Shown here one piece after another: positions 43,632 to 55,600 of a stretch of 64,000 nucleotides of DNA. This DNA is from Branchinecta lynchi. Its lineage: Eukaryota > Arthropoda > Branchiopoda > Anostraca > Branchinectidae. The notes under the pieces were generated by a model. It was given only the letters and a program-made list of their open reading frames with translations. It did not search any database and had not been told where the DNA came from. The stretch is taken from positions 31,204,533 through 31,268,532 of the forward strand of contig JAKZAP010000001.1 of NCBI GenBank assembly GCA_023053575.1, written 5' to 3'. The position numbers were made by a program, and so were the translations under genes. Within the stretch, counting starts at the first letter, position 1. Each line of letters begins with the position of its first letter.

Positions 43632-46600
43632 CTAGAACGAAAGCACGCTCAACAACGATTCACGATACGTCCCTCATAAAACCCGATGATCAATTGCTGC
43701 CAGAGGCACTAGAGGAACAATAGTTGCGTTTTTGCAGATACCTTGGTATCAGATACCACGGTCTAAAGTCATTTTGCAGTTATCGTGGTATCTGATACCA
43801 CGGTCAACAGGCGTGTTTGCAGTTATCGTGGTATCTGATCTTCAGATACCACGGTCCGACTGTGGTAACTGGTCGTCGTATCTGAAAAGTCATCTCACTT
43901 TCATCAATTTTTGTCGAAAGAAGTTTGGCACTTAGTGATGTGACTGAATATCAGTTTTTTCTTTGGGGATGACTTCGGAAAGCGCAAGTTCGGCAACTGT
44001 CGTTTTTTGCAGAGCAACCGTATATCAGATACCACGGTTACTGCAAAAACGCAAACAATCACACGTGAGATCTTGGTATTAGTTATCTGAAGGGTGATTA
44101 GGCGGTTAGACTTTCGTTTCATAGTGAGTCGCGTATTAGCCCCGTCGAAAAGTCAGCCAGCACTCAGCGCTGAAGTCGAAAGCCAGATGTGACAAACTTA
44201 ATGACGCTTGACAGAACAGGGTTGGCTAAAGCAAAAATACAGCAAGAGGCAGTTTAAACATGGCTAGGCCTAAGAGGACTCGAAAATAGCCGAACAAAGT
44301 TGGATAAAAATAAACCAAGAAGTAACGTGATATTGTTTTCTTAACGATAGCGCACAGGCCAAAAAAGAACTAATTTGAGAGGAATTTTACGAGGGGCGAA
44401 TTCGAAATCGAAACTATTACGTAAAGGCCAGTTCACAGACGGCTAAAAAACCTAAATAGGCGACGCGAGATCTCGTCACTTGACCGGATCGTAGTGTTCT
44501 GAAAAGGCATTTAAATCACGATTTTGCACGTTTACAATAAAACCAATAATGTTCACCACAGAAATATAGGTAAAGTAGACATTTAACAAGAAACGTGTCT
44601 CTAATAAAACAAACAGCGATTATCGCCTTTATGGCGAGTGAAATACAGGCTTGTCTTATGTACCAGGTTACTGGAGATTCTGGAAAAAGTACACAAAAAA
44701 AGGTTCTACACAAACTTCAGTGGACCCCCTCCTTGGAATTGCAGGTGAATAAAGTAAGAGAGACAAAAAGAGATCGAAAAACGGCTTAAAGATAAACAAT
44801 TACAAATTTGAAACGCAACGAAACACTTCTATTCGAGATTTTTAAAGAGGCGTTTCTGCGCGACACAACTGTGTTTCACACACTTCCGAGTGTTTGTCGC
44901 GGAAACACGACTGTGTGCCACACAATGGGCCACACGTTGAGACTAGCGGAAACGCTGGTTTGTCTATTTTTTGGGAAGTAATTCAATAAATAGATTTTAA
45001 GGCTTTCGTTCGCTGTGTGGCACACACTCGTGTTTCCGCAACTAACACTCGGAAGTGTGTGGCCCACAACTGTGTCTCTAGGCAGTTGTTTGTCGAACTC
45101 GAGCCAAAAGAACTTGTTGGTCGCGGAAACACACTTGTGGGCGGCACAAAAGACCGTGGAACACCTTTTTCGAGCCACAATCGACCCACAAACTGTTTGT
45201 GGGAGCACGGAAAAACACCTTAGAGCAATCACGACAAGAAGAATGCGCAACTTACCAAATCCTGTCGTTCTCTGTTTGTCATCTTCTCGACCACCGCCCA
45301 GAACCACTTCTTGAACCGCAAAAGTCGTTCAGCAGACTCTCCAGACTCATCATTGAAAGACGTATACGATATTAGCGTCTGCACATTAATATCTCCCACT
45401 CCGTTTAGCAGGAGTCTAAGGTCCTCAGCTGTGAGCCCCTCCAGAGTAGAGCTAGGAATGACATCGAGAACCCCGGAACGAATGGCCTCGAGTGCTTTCG
45501 CCTGCGTTTTCACAAGACGGTATTGTGCATAGCGTCGGACGTAGGAGAAGGCGTTCTGAGACGTGACTGGTACATTGGCACCACCGGGTATCAGAGGGTA
45601 CGACCCGCCACCTTCTTCTGGACTTAGATCCACGCTGGAAGCAAAAAAAAAAAATTGAATCACCCTCAAGTTTTCTAAAAACAGTCGGTTACATGTTTTC
45701 CTGATAGTTTTTCTTTGTACCCAGTACCACCACTATTACCTAAAAGCAGCTTCTCCTCTAGATATTCCTTCAGCCCAAGCTGACTATAAGAGTCACGTTT
45801 GACAATGGAAAACGGATACGTCAGCTACATTTCAATAGAGCTATATTTCGGCCCTTCTTGGCAAGGGTATTCTTCAGGCTCAAGCCGGAAAATGAACTTC
45901 AGAAGTTTTACATTGTCCAATATAAGCTATCTCTTAATACAAATGTGGAGAAGTGACTACTTAAAGCAGCCGTACCAGTAACTATGTCCATTCATTCTTT
46001 GTCTCCAGTCCCATTGTGTATTTTTGGTAGTTAAATCTCGTTTTTCCATAATTAGTTTTCTATAATATCCGTAATCGCCTTAGTCTTTCCGACTCTCGAG
46101 GAGTTGACAAGAATCATTAATTTAAACTATATAATTAATGTTGAATTTTGCGTGCACTACTTTAGTAGTTTAAGTTTAACTGAAAACCCAACTTATCTTG
46201 CTTAGAGTATACTGAATTATTTTTTATCTTGGATCCTGGGAAGTGACGTTCAGAATATGCGCTGCTTGCACGACAAGCAAATATTCATCCAGACTCGACG
46301 AATTTTAAGGTCAGCAAAAGCATGGATTTCAATGGCAAAAAAAGCGAGGCCTATGAAATGTTGGACTTCAATCACGTCCGCCCTCTATTTCCAGGACTGA
46401 AAAGCTCCCACTTTTAGTTTACTTTGTGGCAACTGATTACCGTTGAAGCTACTTAACTTCCGAGCATAGAGGTAAAAGCACACAGGGGTACGAAAGATGC
46501 GAAAGAATAAGTTCATTCGAAAAAAATCAGTTGTTCAGAAACAGCTAAGTAACGAACTAACCATTGTCATTGGGTCTGCAAGCCTGCTTAAGTGAATAGG

Positions 46601-49600
46601 TGCTGGATAACTAGACTGTCTTATCTCAGCCCTATTCGGCTAAACCTTAAAGCACAACTCCTACTATAAATGATCTTTTCACTGTGAAATGGATCAGAAA
46701 AGAACTTTCTCGAAAATACCATTACTTTCCATCTGAATTTACCGATTTTCTTGTTAGCGCTTGACGGCTCTACAAAGCCTTCCTTCTCTCCGACACGGCG
46801 GCTGGGCGCAAAACATTCGAAAACTGAACGTGCCGTAGATAAAAAGTACGAAAACCAAGCAACTAAAATTAGTCAAAACAGGAGGTTCTCATATCCTTGT
46901 GTGTGAAAGAGTTGTCAGCGGACGTTGAAGATTCTGACAAACTTTTCGTTGTGTAACGGGCAAAACTCGGCACGGCCGAAAAGGCACTCAAAACTCGTAG
47001 GCACAAAACGAAACAATGGAGAAAGATGCGGATTTCAAATGCTTATAATTCCACAAGGGAGCTAGGTATATTATAAAAGGCAGAATAAGCAAGAGGGGTC
47101 CTTTAACAACAATAAACCTGGACTCTAACAACTGAAGCAGAAAAGCGCTCACCTGAAGGTCAGGGCCAGGGCCGATACGGGGTCACTGTCATCTGTCACC
47201 TCTGCATCCAGCAGCATTTTCCTGAGGCTTTCATACATAACCGGGTCGTAGAAAGCCAAATCGTGAAACCGAATCGGCCTTCCTAAAATTGCCTTCAAAA
47301 CATGCCGGTTTAAAGGCAGGGGGCAGAGTTCGTTCTGGAGGAGGCACAAACCGATCAGCCGTCCAACATTTCGAAAAGCGTTCAATCTCTCAGCGGAGGC
47401 TTTCTCCTGCCGAGGGGAATAGAACCCTCGCTTCCCGGGCATGACGAAAAGGGGGGCCGAGTCCTCGAGCCGTTCATCGTCGTCCTCAGTTGGTTTCTTG
47501 CAATAGTTCGAAAGGTTGAACACGTCCAGGTCAAGGGCTGAGCTTTCGGCGGTAGCGTCACGAGATGGCTCGCTGGTGGTCTGACGTCGACCTGGAACTG
47601 GAAACAGATACCTTTAATGTTGATATTTTACTTTTTTAAACTTTTTGTGTACATGGGGGAACAAATAAGTAAGTCTGATGACCGCTGGATGATCCAGCGG
47701 TCGGATCGAGTCGTGGCTTCACCTTGGGTCTTGCCCCCCCCCCACAAGACGGTTCTAGACGGTGCAAGTGCTAGAATGCTTATGATATAACTCCTTCAAG
47801 TTAATTTGGTTTTATATTTACGTTTTTCGTGTGCGCTCGAGCTCTGCCGTAAGCAGCGGAAAGTGATAATGATATATTTTTTGTAAATAAAGATAACCTT
47901 GAACCTTGCAAGATCTTCAGCAAAGACACGTCTGCGCTTACACCAATAACAGATAGATATAGACAGATATCGCTTTTATTCTTTTCGAACTGTCATGGTG
48001 ATAGTGAAATTTAAATTTGTCAAAATCGTCATATATACATGTAAATACTCGTATATAAATATCTATAAGTCATATATAAAAGTAAACACTATAAAATAAG
48101 ATTAAATTTTTTTACGAAAGACGGTACAGACGTCTTTCGTCTGTACTGGAACAAATCGTATCGGCAAGTAAGCTGGCGTTGGCAAGCAACCCTTAGTCAG
48201 CACGCAGGCTTGCATCAATTACGGTGTATTTCACCGCTGGTCGATAAAACGGACTGCGCTCTCGCGGGAATAATTGTCTAAATCTGTCTCTTGTATTCAA
48301 ATAATTCCTTTAATACAAGATACAGTAAGGGTCAATGTAAATATTAAGTAGTTTAGTGTCCGTGCTTTAGTGTAACTTGTGATTTTGATTGGAGACTTTG
48401 TACCGAATAGTGAAAACAAGTTAGTGTTAGTCTGTCAAGTTTATATGACACTGTGTAAACTAGAAATAATATTTCCAAATCTACGTTGAAATCCAACCAA
48501 GATAGTGCACTCCCTTGTGCGTCTATTTGCTGTTACAAAATGGGGGGAGGGGGTCTTAAATACAAATCCTTGGTATCTTTCAATCAACTGAGAAAGTCCT
48601 GAAGTCTCTAGACTTCGCGTACTCCTTACCAAAACTAAGCGTAAACGAAAGAATCGTTGCTTTTGGGGATACAATGCAGATACAGATGATATCATCTTTA
48701 AAGTTTAACTGAAAAGCCAACTTATTTTCTTTCATTTAATTCAATATACTGATAAATATTAAATTTTTTTTTTTCGTTTACAGGTTTGTTTCCTTCCCCG
48801 AAGTTGAACCAGAGGATTTGACAGCCTGACTAGGACCCTTGCCAAGAAGGGCCGAAATATTGCTGATGAAGAATCATAGCTGACGTGTCCGTTGTAAACA
48901 TTGTTTGAATACAATATACTGAATTAATCTGAATTATACTGATTCTGCATTTTTTTTTTTCGACCATCTATAGCTGCCCTAAATATGATGTTCAGAATAT
49001 CTATGGCCGTCCCCAGAGCGTAAATCATACTATGACGCGGGACACTTTAATCTCAACACAAACGCAGCTTTTTAGTGGGCAATGGTGAGATTGGTGAAGA
49101 TTGCTTAGTGCGTGAAAAAAAGAAAAAAATCATAAATCTTCTCGTAAGGCATACAAGAAAAATGCAAGCGCATAGAGGTACCACATATCACACGGAAATT
49201 CCACTATTTCAAAATCAATTATTCATGAATAGCGGAACACCGAAGTAGCGCATTTTCAGCGGATCTTCAAGCCAATCTAAGTGAATTAGTGATGGGTAAC
49301 TAGATTGCCCTATCCCAGCCCTTTTCGGTTAACCTTTAAAGACTGCATTTTTGAACTATTTAGAAGACCAGGAGACGAAAGAATGACATGAGTCACGTAA
49401 ACAATAGGAGACACATAATCCGGACCAAACGCGACCTAACTGATTACCGTGCAGTTTTTCTTTAGTTTGAAAGAATGATCCGGGCGAACTTGTCCATTTT
49501 GTCAAGAGTTGGACCCGAGGTGGATTGTTGGAGGACAGTTGGAGGAGTTGCTAGGTATTTTTTTCGGACGATTATCATTGTGCCTTGAAATCTCGAATAG

Positions 49601-52600
49601 TCGAAAAGCGCTGAATGGTCACTTTACTTGTTGAAAAACTGAAAATTTCATTGAGTAAACGGGATCACTTCGCTACACAGGAATGAAACTATCCTACGTC
49701 CAAATGGGCTCCGATTGAAACTATCCTATGTCCAAAACAGCTACTTTTCAGGAGAGCTATTTGAAGTTTTTAACATTATTTTATAATACTTTAGAATGGC
49801 AATATCTTAAGTCCAAACAAACTATCCTATGTCCTTCAGCTCATCAAAATCTACTGCTTGAAACAATCCCAAGTCCAAACAAGGACACAGAATAGTTTCA
49901 CGGCGTGACAAAAGCAACTTTGCAACATAGGAAAAGAAAGAAAAAGACGATTTGGAAGACATCTAGCGGCGTGGTGCCAATTCTGACTGCAAATTCGGAT
50001 TCAGCACACAATTTCGCACAAGATAAACCTTTTTTTCCATTTTTGGACATAGGATAGTTTCAATCGGAGCACATTTGGAGGTAGGATAGTTTCATTCGGA
50101 GCGCATTTGGAGGTAGGATAGTTTCAATCGGAACCCATTTGGACGTAGGATAGTTTCATTTCAGTGTAGCGACTTGTAGGGATGTAGTTGAATGAATGAA
50201 TTTTTATTACGTCTAGTTAGTATTGTAAGCGTATATGGCTCGTAGGTTTTAAAATTGTATACACAGAAAAGAACCTTACTCGCTAAAACATCATGGGCTT
50301 CTTCCACTCTCATCCTCAGTCCTTCTTCGGATGCAAGCAAAACAAGAATCTGTGGGGTTGGCAACTCAAGGAGCATTCCAGTGATCTTTGCGGCTTGGCT
50401 CGGGCGGAGTGTGAGAATACGGCTATACAACTGCTCTCCGAGATGGGAGATATGTTCTCCCAGAGGGTCGGATCCAGCCACGAGAGATTCCCCAGGACTG
50501 AATGCTCGAGCTTCCGGATTGAGGGTGCGTCGGAACTTGATTGTAGATAGCTTTCTGGTGGAATCGCCAGTGCCACCCTGTCGATTTTTCTTCTTGACAA
50601 TACTGAAGCTATTCTTAGCGTTCGGTCCAACCTGAAGGAAATAAAGTATGTCACATGAAATGAAATGCTTTTGGTTCTAAGCAGACAGGACAGGGCTTTG
50701 AGGCGTCCTCAAAGACAATCTCAATTCAATTTCAATTCAATTCAATTTATTTCTAAAACGTGCAGCGGACAAGCCGAATATTCGTTTGGTCGTCAATAAA
50801 AAATATATATACAATTTATAGTCAACACTTACGAATTAATTTAAAATAACAGTAATCGTCAAATACATTTAATAAAAAGAGTTAAACTCAGGTACACAAT
50901 TACTTACTAGCACTGGCGTTAAAAACCTTGACAAAAGAGGGAACAAAGCTTTTCAGATATCGGTTTCGAGATACCTGAATAGGCTGTATGAGAGGTACAG
51001 CTTCTGCCACTGCTCTTGCGGGTCTTTCTCGATGTGGCTTGAAATCAGGGGGCAGTATGGATCGATGGGATGTACTGTTCAGCAACCCTGTACCAAAATC
51101 AAGCGACAGCTTTTGTCGACGACTAGCAAGGGAATCTAGGCCAAACTGTTCAAGGAGGGCACAGTATGGGATTTTTGGCGCTTTTGAAATGATCAACAAT
51201 GCACGAAATTGAACTCTCTCAATCACGTCTGACTGCTCCTGCGTCAGGCCATAATGCCAAACGGGGGAACAGTATTCTAAGCAGGACCGTATAAAAGATG
51301 TATAAACTCGCAAAAGGTGATCTGAAGGTATTCCGTGCCGAGACAGCAGCTTCAGAGAGCTAATACCTGCATTAGCTCTTCGAAGCATCATTTCCGTCTG
51401 CTTCTCCCACTTTAGATCAGCAGTAAGGTACACCCCAAGGAGTTTAAGTTCAGTTACACGGCTGGAAGCAGGAAGGGGGGGATGAAACTGGGGGATACTT
51501 TTGAGGAAAGAAAAGGTCAGTACAACAGACTTCTGGACATTGACAGTCATCTTATCTGGAGACTGGAGAGTCCCAAGGCGAAAATAACATGCACACCGAC
51601 CAAAAACTTAACTATCTGTCAGTGTTGCTAATTGGCTGTCAACTTCAGGACTGCCAATTTTTTTTAAGTCGCAAAGTCGCCACTCGCCATTAGGGACTTC
51701 TGTCGTGCTGCCAATCTATACATTCAAACAATCCTTGCGGAATAACGAGCGTTCTGCGGTATCTGCAAAGTCTAGCTGATCCGCAATTATCGAGTTTCAC
51801 CTTACTGAGGGGTGAGCATGCACAATCTAAGGGACCGAGCCGTCAGAGGAGCATACGAAGAGGAAAGGAACAGTGCAGCTTTACTCTTGTTCATATTCTT
51901 GCCCGCTGCAGTTTCCCTACTTTAGAATGCCTTTCACGTTTAAGTATATATACACCCTTTCCTGTGCTTAGTAAGCCTGGTTCATGCCTTGTATTTCCTT
52001 CCCCGCGAGCCCAAACTCAACTTGGGTCGGTCAACAGTATATTGTCGAAGATACATTCAGGCGTTATGTTTCTTTGTTGCCATTTCTAGACTAAATTTTT
52101 TTCTCGTTTTTCGTTGATTTTGTTATCTTCCGGAGAGCTTTGTGTATTACTGAACTTCTTACTCGCAATAAATCAACCCTATACGTCTTACTGAGGGGTT
52201 AGCCACTCACGATTTTACTGCATGTTTCGACGTGGAATCGCCCAATTCACGGCAGGCACTGGTGCCGGGAGATGGTATACAGCAGGCACCGGGGAGTAGG
52301 TAACCCCTCAGAAAAATTAGTCTTGTTGATGTCTTACAGTTATTACCGTTACTTGAACAGTCTTCCGGCGGTACAGGACTCTCGGGAGAAGAGGGAAAAG
52401 CCATAATGATTAAAGGACCCCTCGCACTATTTACTCTTCAACTTACAGTATTTTAAAATATTTAAATACTTTAAAACTAGGCTGTGCTTTCAACAAATAA
52501 TCCACCCTTTTGGCTGTTTTAAGCCATTTCCGAGACCCGTCGACTTATAGCGAAAACACGGAAACAATTTACATAACCGTTTTTCTGATGGAAAAGCTTC

Positions 52601-55600
52601 CCATCAGCGTGGTTCTGTTACAGGGGTTAGAATTGGAGTCTCCGGGTATAGAAATATATGGAGTAATTATGGAAGTAGGTTGCGCTATTATTATACGTAA
52701 GACAGGTCCTTTAAAGATTAGCGGTGAAAATTACCTGGGCAGCGTCCAAAGAAGGTATCGCTTCCGGCGAGAGCAAAGCTTCACAGATGACGGTATAGAA
52801 GCTCCTGGCAACGCCTGACCCTTCGCCAGGCTCGTCCTTAAATGTGACTTTGACCCTCGTCACAGCCAGGGGGGGCTGAGTTGGCGTCGACCTTCGGTAA
52901 TTGTTGTTATACTGGTTGTTCAGTTCCTTAAATGTCTGGATTAAAAGCGAGCTGCGATCCCTCTCGAGCTGAAACAAAAAGGCAAAGATTTTCCACAAGT
53001 TCTTTTTCCAACTTGAGCCTGAAGAGGACCATATATTCAATAATGTGTACAGCGGACACGTCAGCTACGATACTTTATCAGCGATATTTCGGCCCTTCTT
53101 GGCAATGGTCCTGATCCGGCTGTCGATCTTCAGGGTCAACTTAAGGAAACACACCTGTCTTGCCAAGAATTTAAGGGCCGAAATATAGCTCTCTAACAAC
53201 AAGAGCTACGAGCTCATATGGCACTTGTTACGAGTAGGCACGGCTCGGTTATGTCAATGATATATCTAGTGTTTGCTAGGTGTCTTCCCACCAAGTTTCA
53301 TCTCGATCCCTCCACTCATAGCGTTTTCCAATATTTCCGGTTCTCCCCTCCAGCTCCCCCCAAAAGTCACCGGATCCGGTCCGGATTTTAAGTGGGTCGT
53401 CTGAGGCATGAGGTCTTTCCAAATATCAAGTTTCATCGAGATCCGGTCACCCGTTCGAAAGTTATAAATACCTCAAGATTCCGGATTCCCCCTCCCTCCA
53501 CTCCCCCGACAGTGCCCGAATCGGCTCGGTTATGTCAATGATGTATCTAGTGTTTGCTAGGTGTCTTCCCACCAAGTTTCATCTCGATCCCTCCACTCAT
53601 AGCGTTTCCAAAGATTTCCGGTTGCCCCCTCCAGCTCCCCCCAAAAGTCACCGGATCCGGTCCAGATTTTAAGTGGGTCGTCTGAGGGATGAGGTCTTTC
53701 CAAATATCAAGTTCCATCGAGATCCGATCACCCGTTCAAAAGTTATAAATACCTCAAGATTCCGGATTCCCCCTCCCTCTACTCCCCCCACAGTACCCGA
53801 ATCGGCTCGGTTATGTCAATGATGTATCAAATCAAAATCATTTTTTAATGTAAACAAGATACAGTCTCTCATAGGCATAGCCCAAATATGGTATCTTTTA
53901 GTCAAACAGTTAATAAAAGAAAGAATTGTCAACGAAAAAAACAAAAAGAATAGGATAAAACGCACAAGTTACGAATTGTTAAAAGTACGAACAAAACTCG
54001 GCACAAAGCTTCGAGAATAACGCTGTGACCTGGAGTAAACCGGTGTCAGTTTTGGAACTTTCGCAGCCGCCTCTCTGGGGAGTCGGGATCTGAGGGGGAC
54101 AAAGGGGGGCGGGAGGAAGTTCTTGTAGATGGGGTGGAGGAGGAGGGTTGAGCCAAATTTTAGGCACAGGTTCTCTCGACGGGTAAAAAGGGGGTCAAGT
54201 TTGTATTCTTTTAGATAAAAGGAGTAAGGCAGTGGGGAACCTCCGTAGATGATTTGTAGCGACCTCTTCTGAACCCGTTCAATTTTATCACTTTCTTCTT
54301 TTGTAAGAGCGAAATGCCAAACAGGACATGCATATTCTACTAGTGGGCGGATGAACATGCAGAAAATTAATTTTAGTTTATCCTTAGGAACCCGGAATTT
54401 CTTTAGAGTCTTCAGCATTTGGATAGCACCATTTGCCTTTTTTACAATCAATCTTGTGTTTTCATGCCAAGTTAGATCAGAAGAGATCACTACCCCAAGC
54501 AGGGTAGTGCTGTTACAGAGGAGGTTTGGGTCTATAGGTGGTTCGAATTCAGGTAGGCTTTTCTTGAGAAATGAAAATGTCATTACTGAAGATTTATCTT
54601 TATTTACCACCATATTTAATTTTGCTGCTTCAGAGGTAACTTGTTCAATATAATTGAAAGTTTGACTTTTACACGCTCCAAATACTACCTCTGCTAGGGA
54701 AAGATCATCTACATACTTCCATCTTTCTTCCAGCCCGACAGCTATTTCATTGATCATGAGGAGGAAGCATAAAGGACCGATCACTGTTCCTTGCGGGACA
54801 CCGCAAAAAATCGGTAAAGAAGAAGACAAATTATTTTTATATTTTACGATTTGTTCTCTGTTTGTTAGAAAGCTTTTTACGATATTAATAAGATATTCAG
54901 GAATATTTTTCTCTGCCATTTTTTCCAGCAAAATCTTGTGATCTACAAGATCGAAAGCTTTTTTAAAATCTGTTTGCTAGGTGTCTTCCCACCAAGTTTC
55001 ATCTCGATCCCTCCACTCATAGCGTTTCCCAAGATTTCCGGTTGCCCCCTCCAGCTCCCCCCAAAAGTCACCGGATCCGGTCCAGATTTTAAGTGGGTCG
55101 TCTGAGGGATGAGGTCTTTCCAAATATCAAGTTCCATCGAGATCCGATCCCCCGTTCAAAAGTTATAAATACCTCAAGATTCCGGATTCCCCCTCCCTCT
55201 ACTCCCCCCACAGTGCCCGAATCGGCTCGGTTATGTCAACGATGTATCTAGTGTTTGCTAGGTGTCTTCCCACCAAGTTTCATCTCGATCCCTCCACTCA
55301 TAGCGTTTCCCAAGATTTCCGGTTGCCCCCTCCAGCTCCCCCCAAAAGTCACCGGATCCGGTCCGGATTTTAAGTAGGTCGTCTGAGGCATGAGGTCTTT
55401 CCAAATATCAAGTTCCATCGAGATCCGATCACCCGTTCAAAAGTTAAAACTACCTCAAGATTACGGATTCCCCCCCCCCCCTCCACTCCCCCCACAGTGC
55501 CCGAATCGGCTCGGTTATGTCAACGATGTATCTAGTGTTTGCTAGGTGTCTTCCCACCAAGTTTCATCTCGATCCCTCCACTCATAGCGTTTCCCAAGAT

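Noticed and set aside
43508..43723. 71-codon frame, + strand
   Set aside because: Antisense shadow of the last UBR5 exon.
44876..45307. 143-codon open frame, - strand
   Set aside because: Overlaps an inverted-repeat element and the UBR5 exon U7 edge in another frame.
50255..50635. 126-codon frame, + strand
   Set aside because: Antisense shadow of UBR5 exon U5 (MLLE).
52207..52404. possible extra UBR5 exon, - strand
   Set aside because: Flanking exons U4 and U5 already join in phase 0, and this frame has no convincing acceptor or family similarity.
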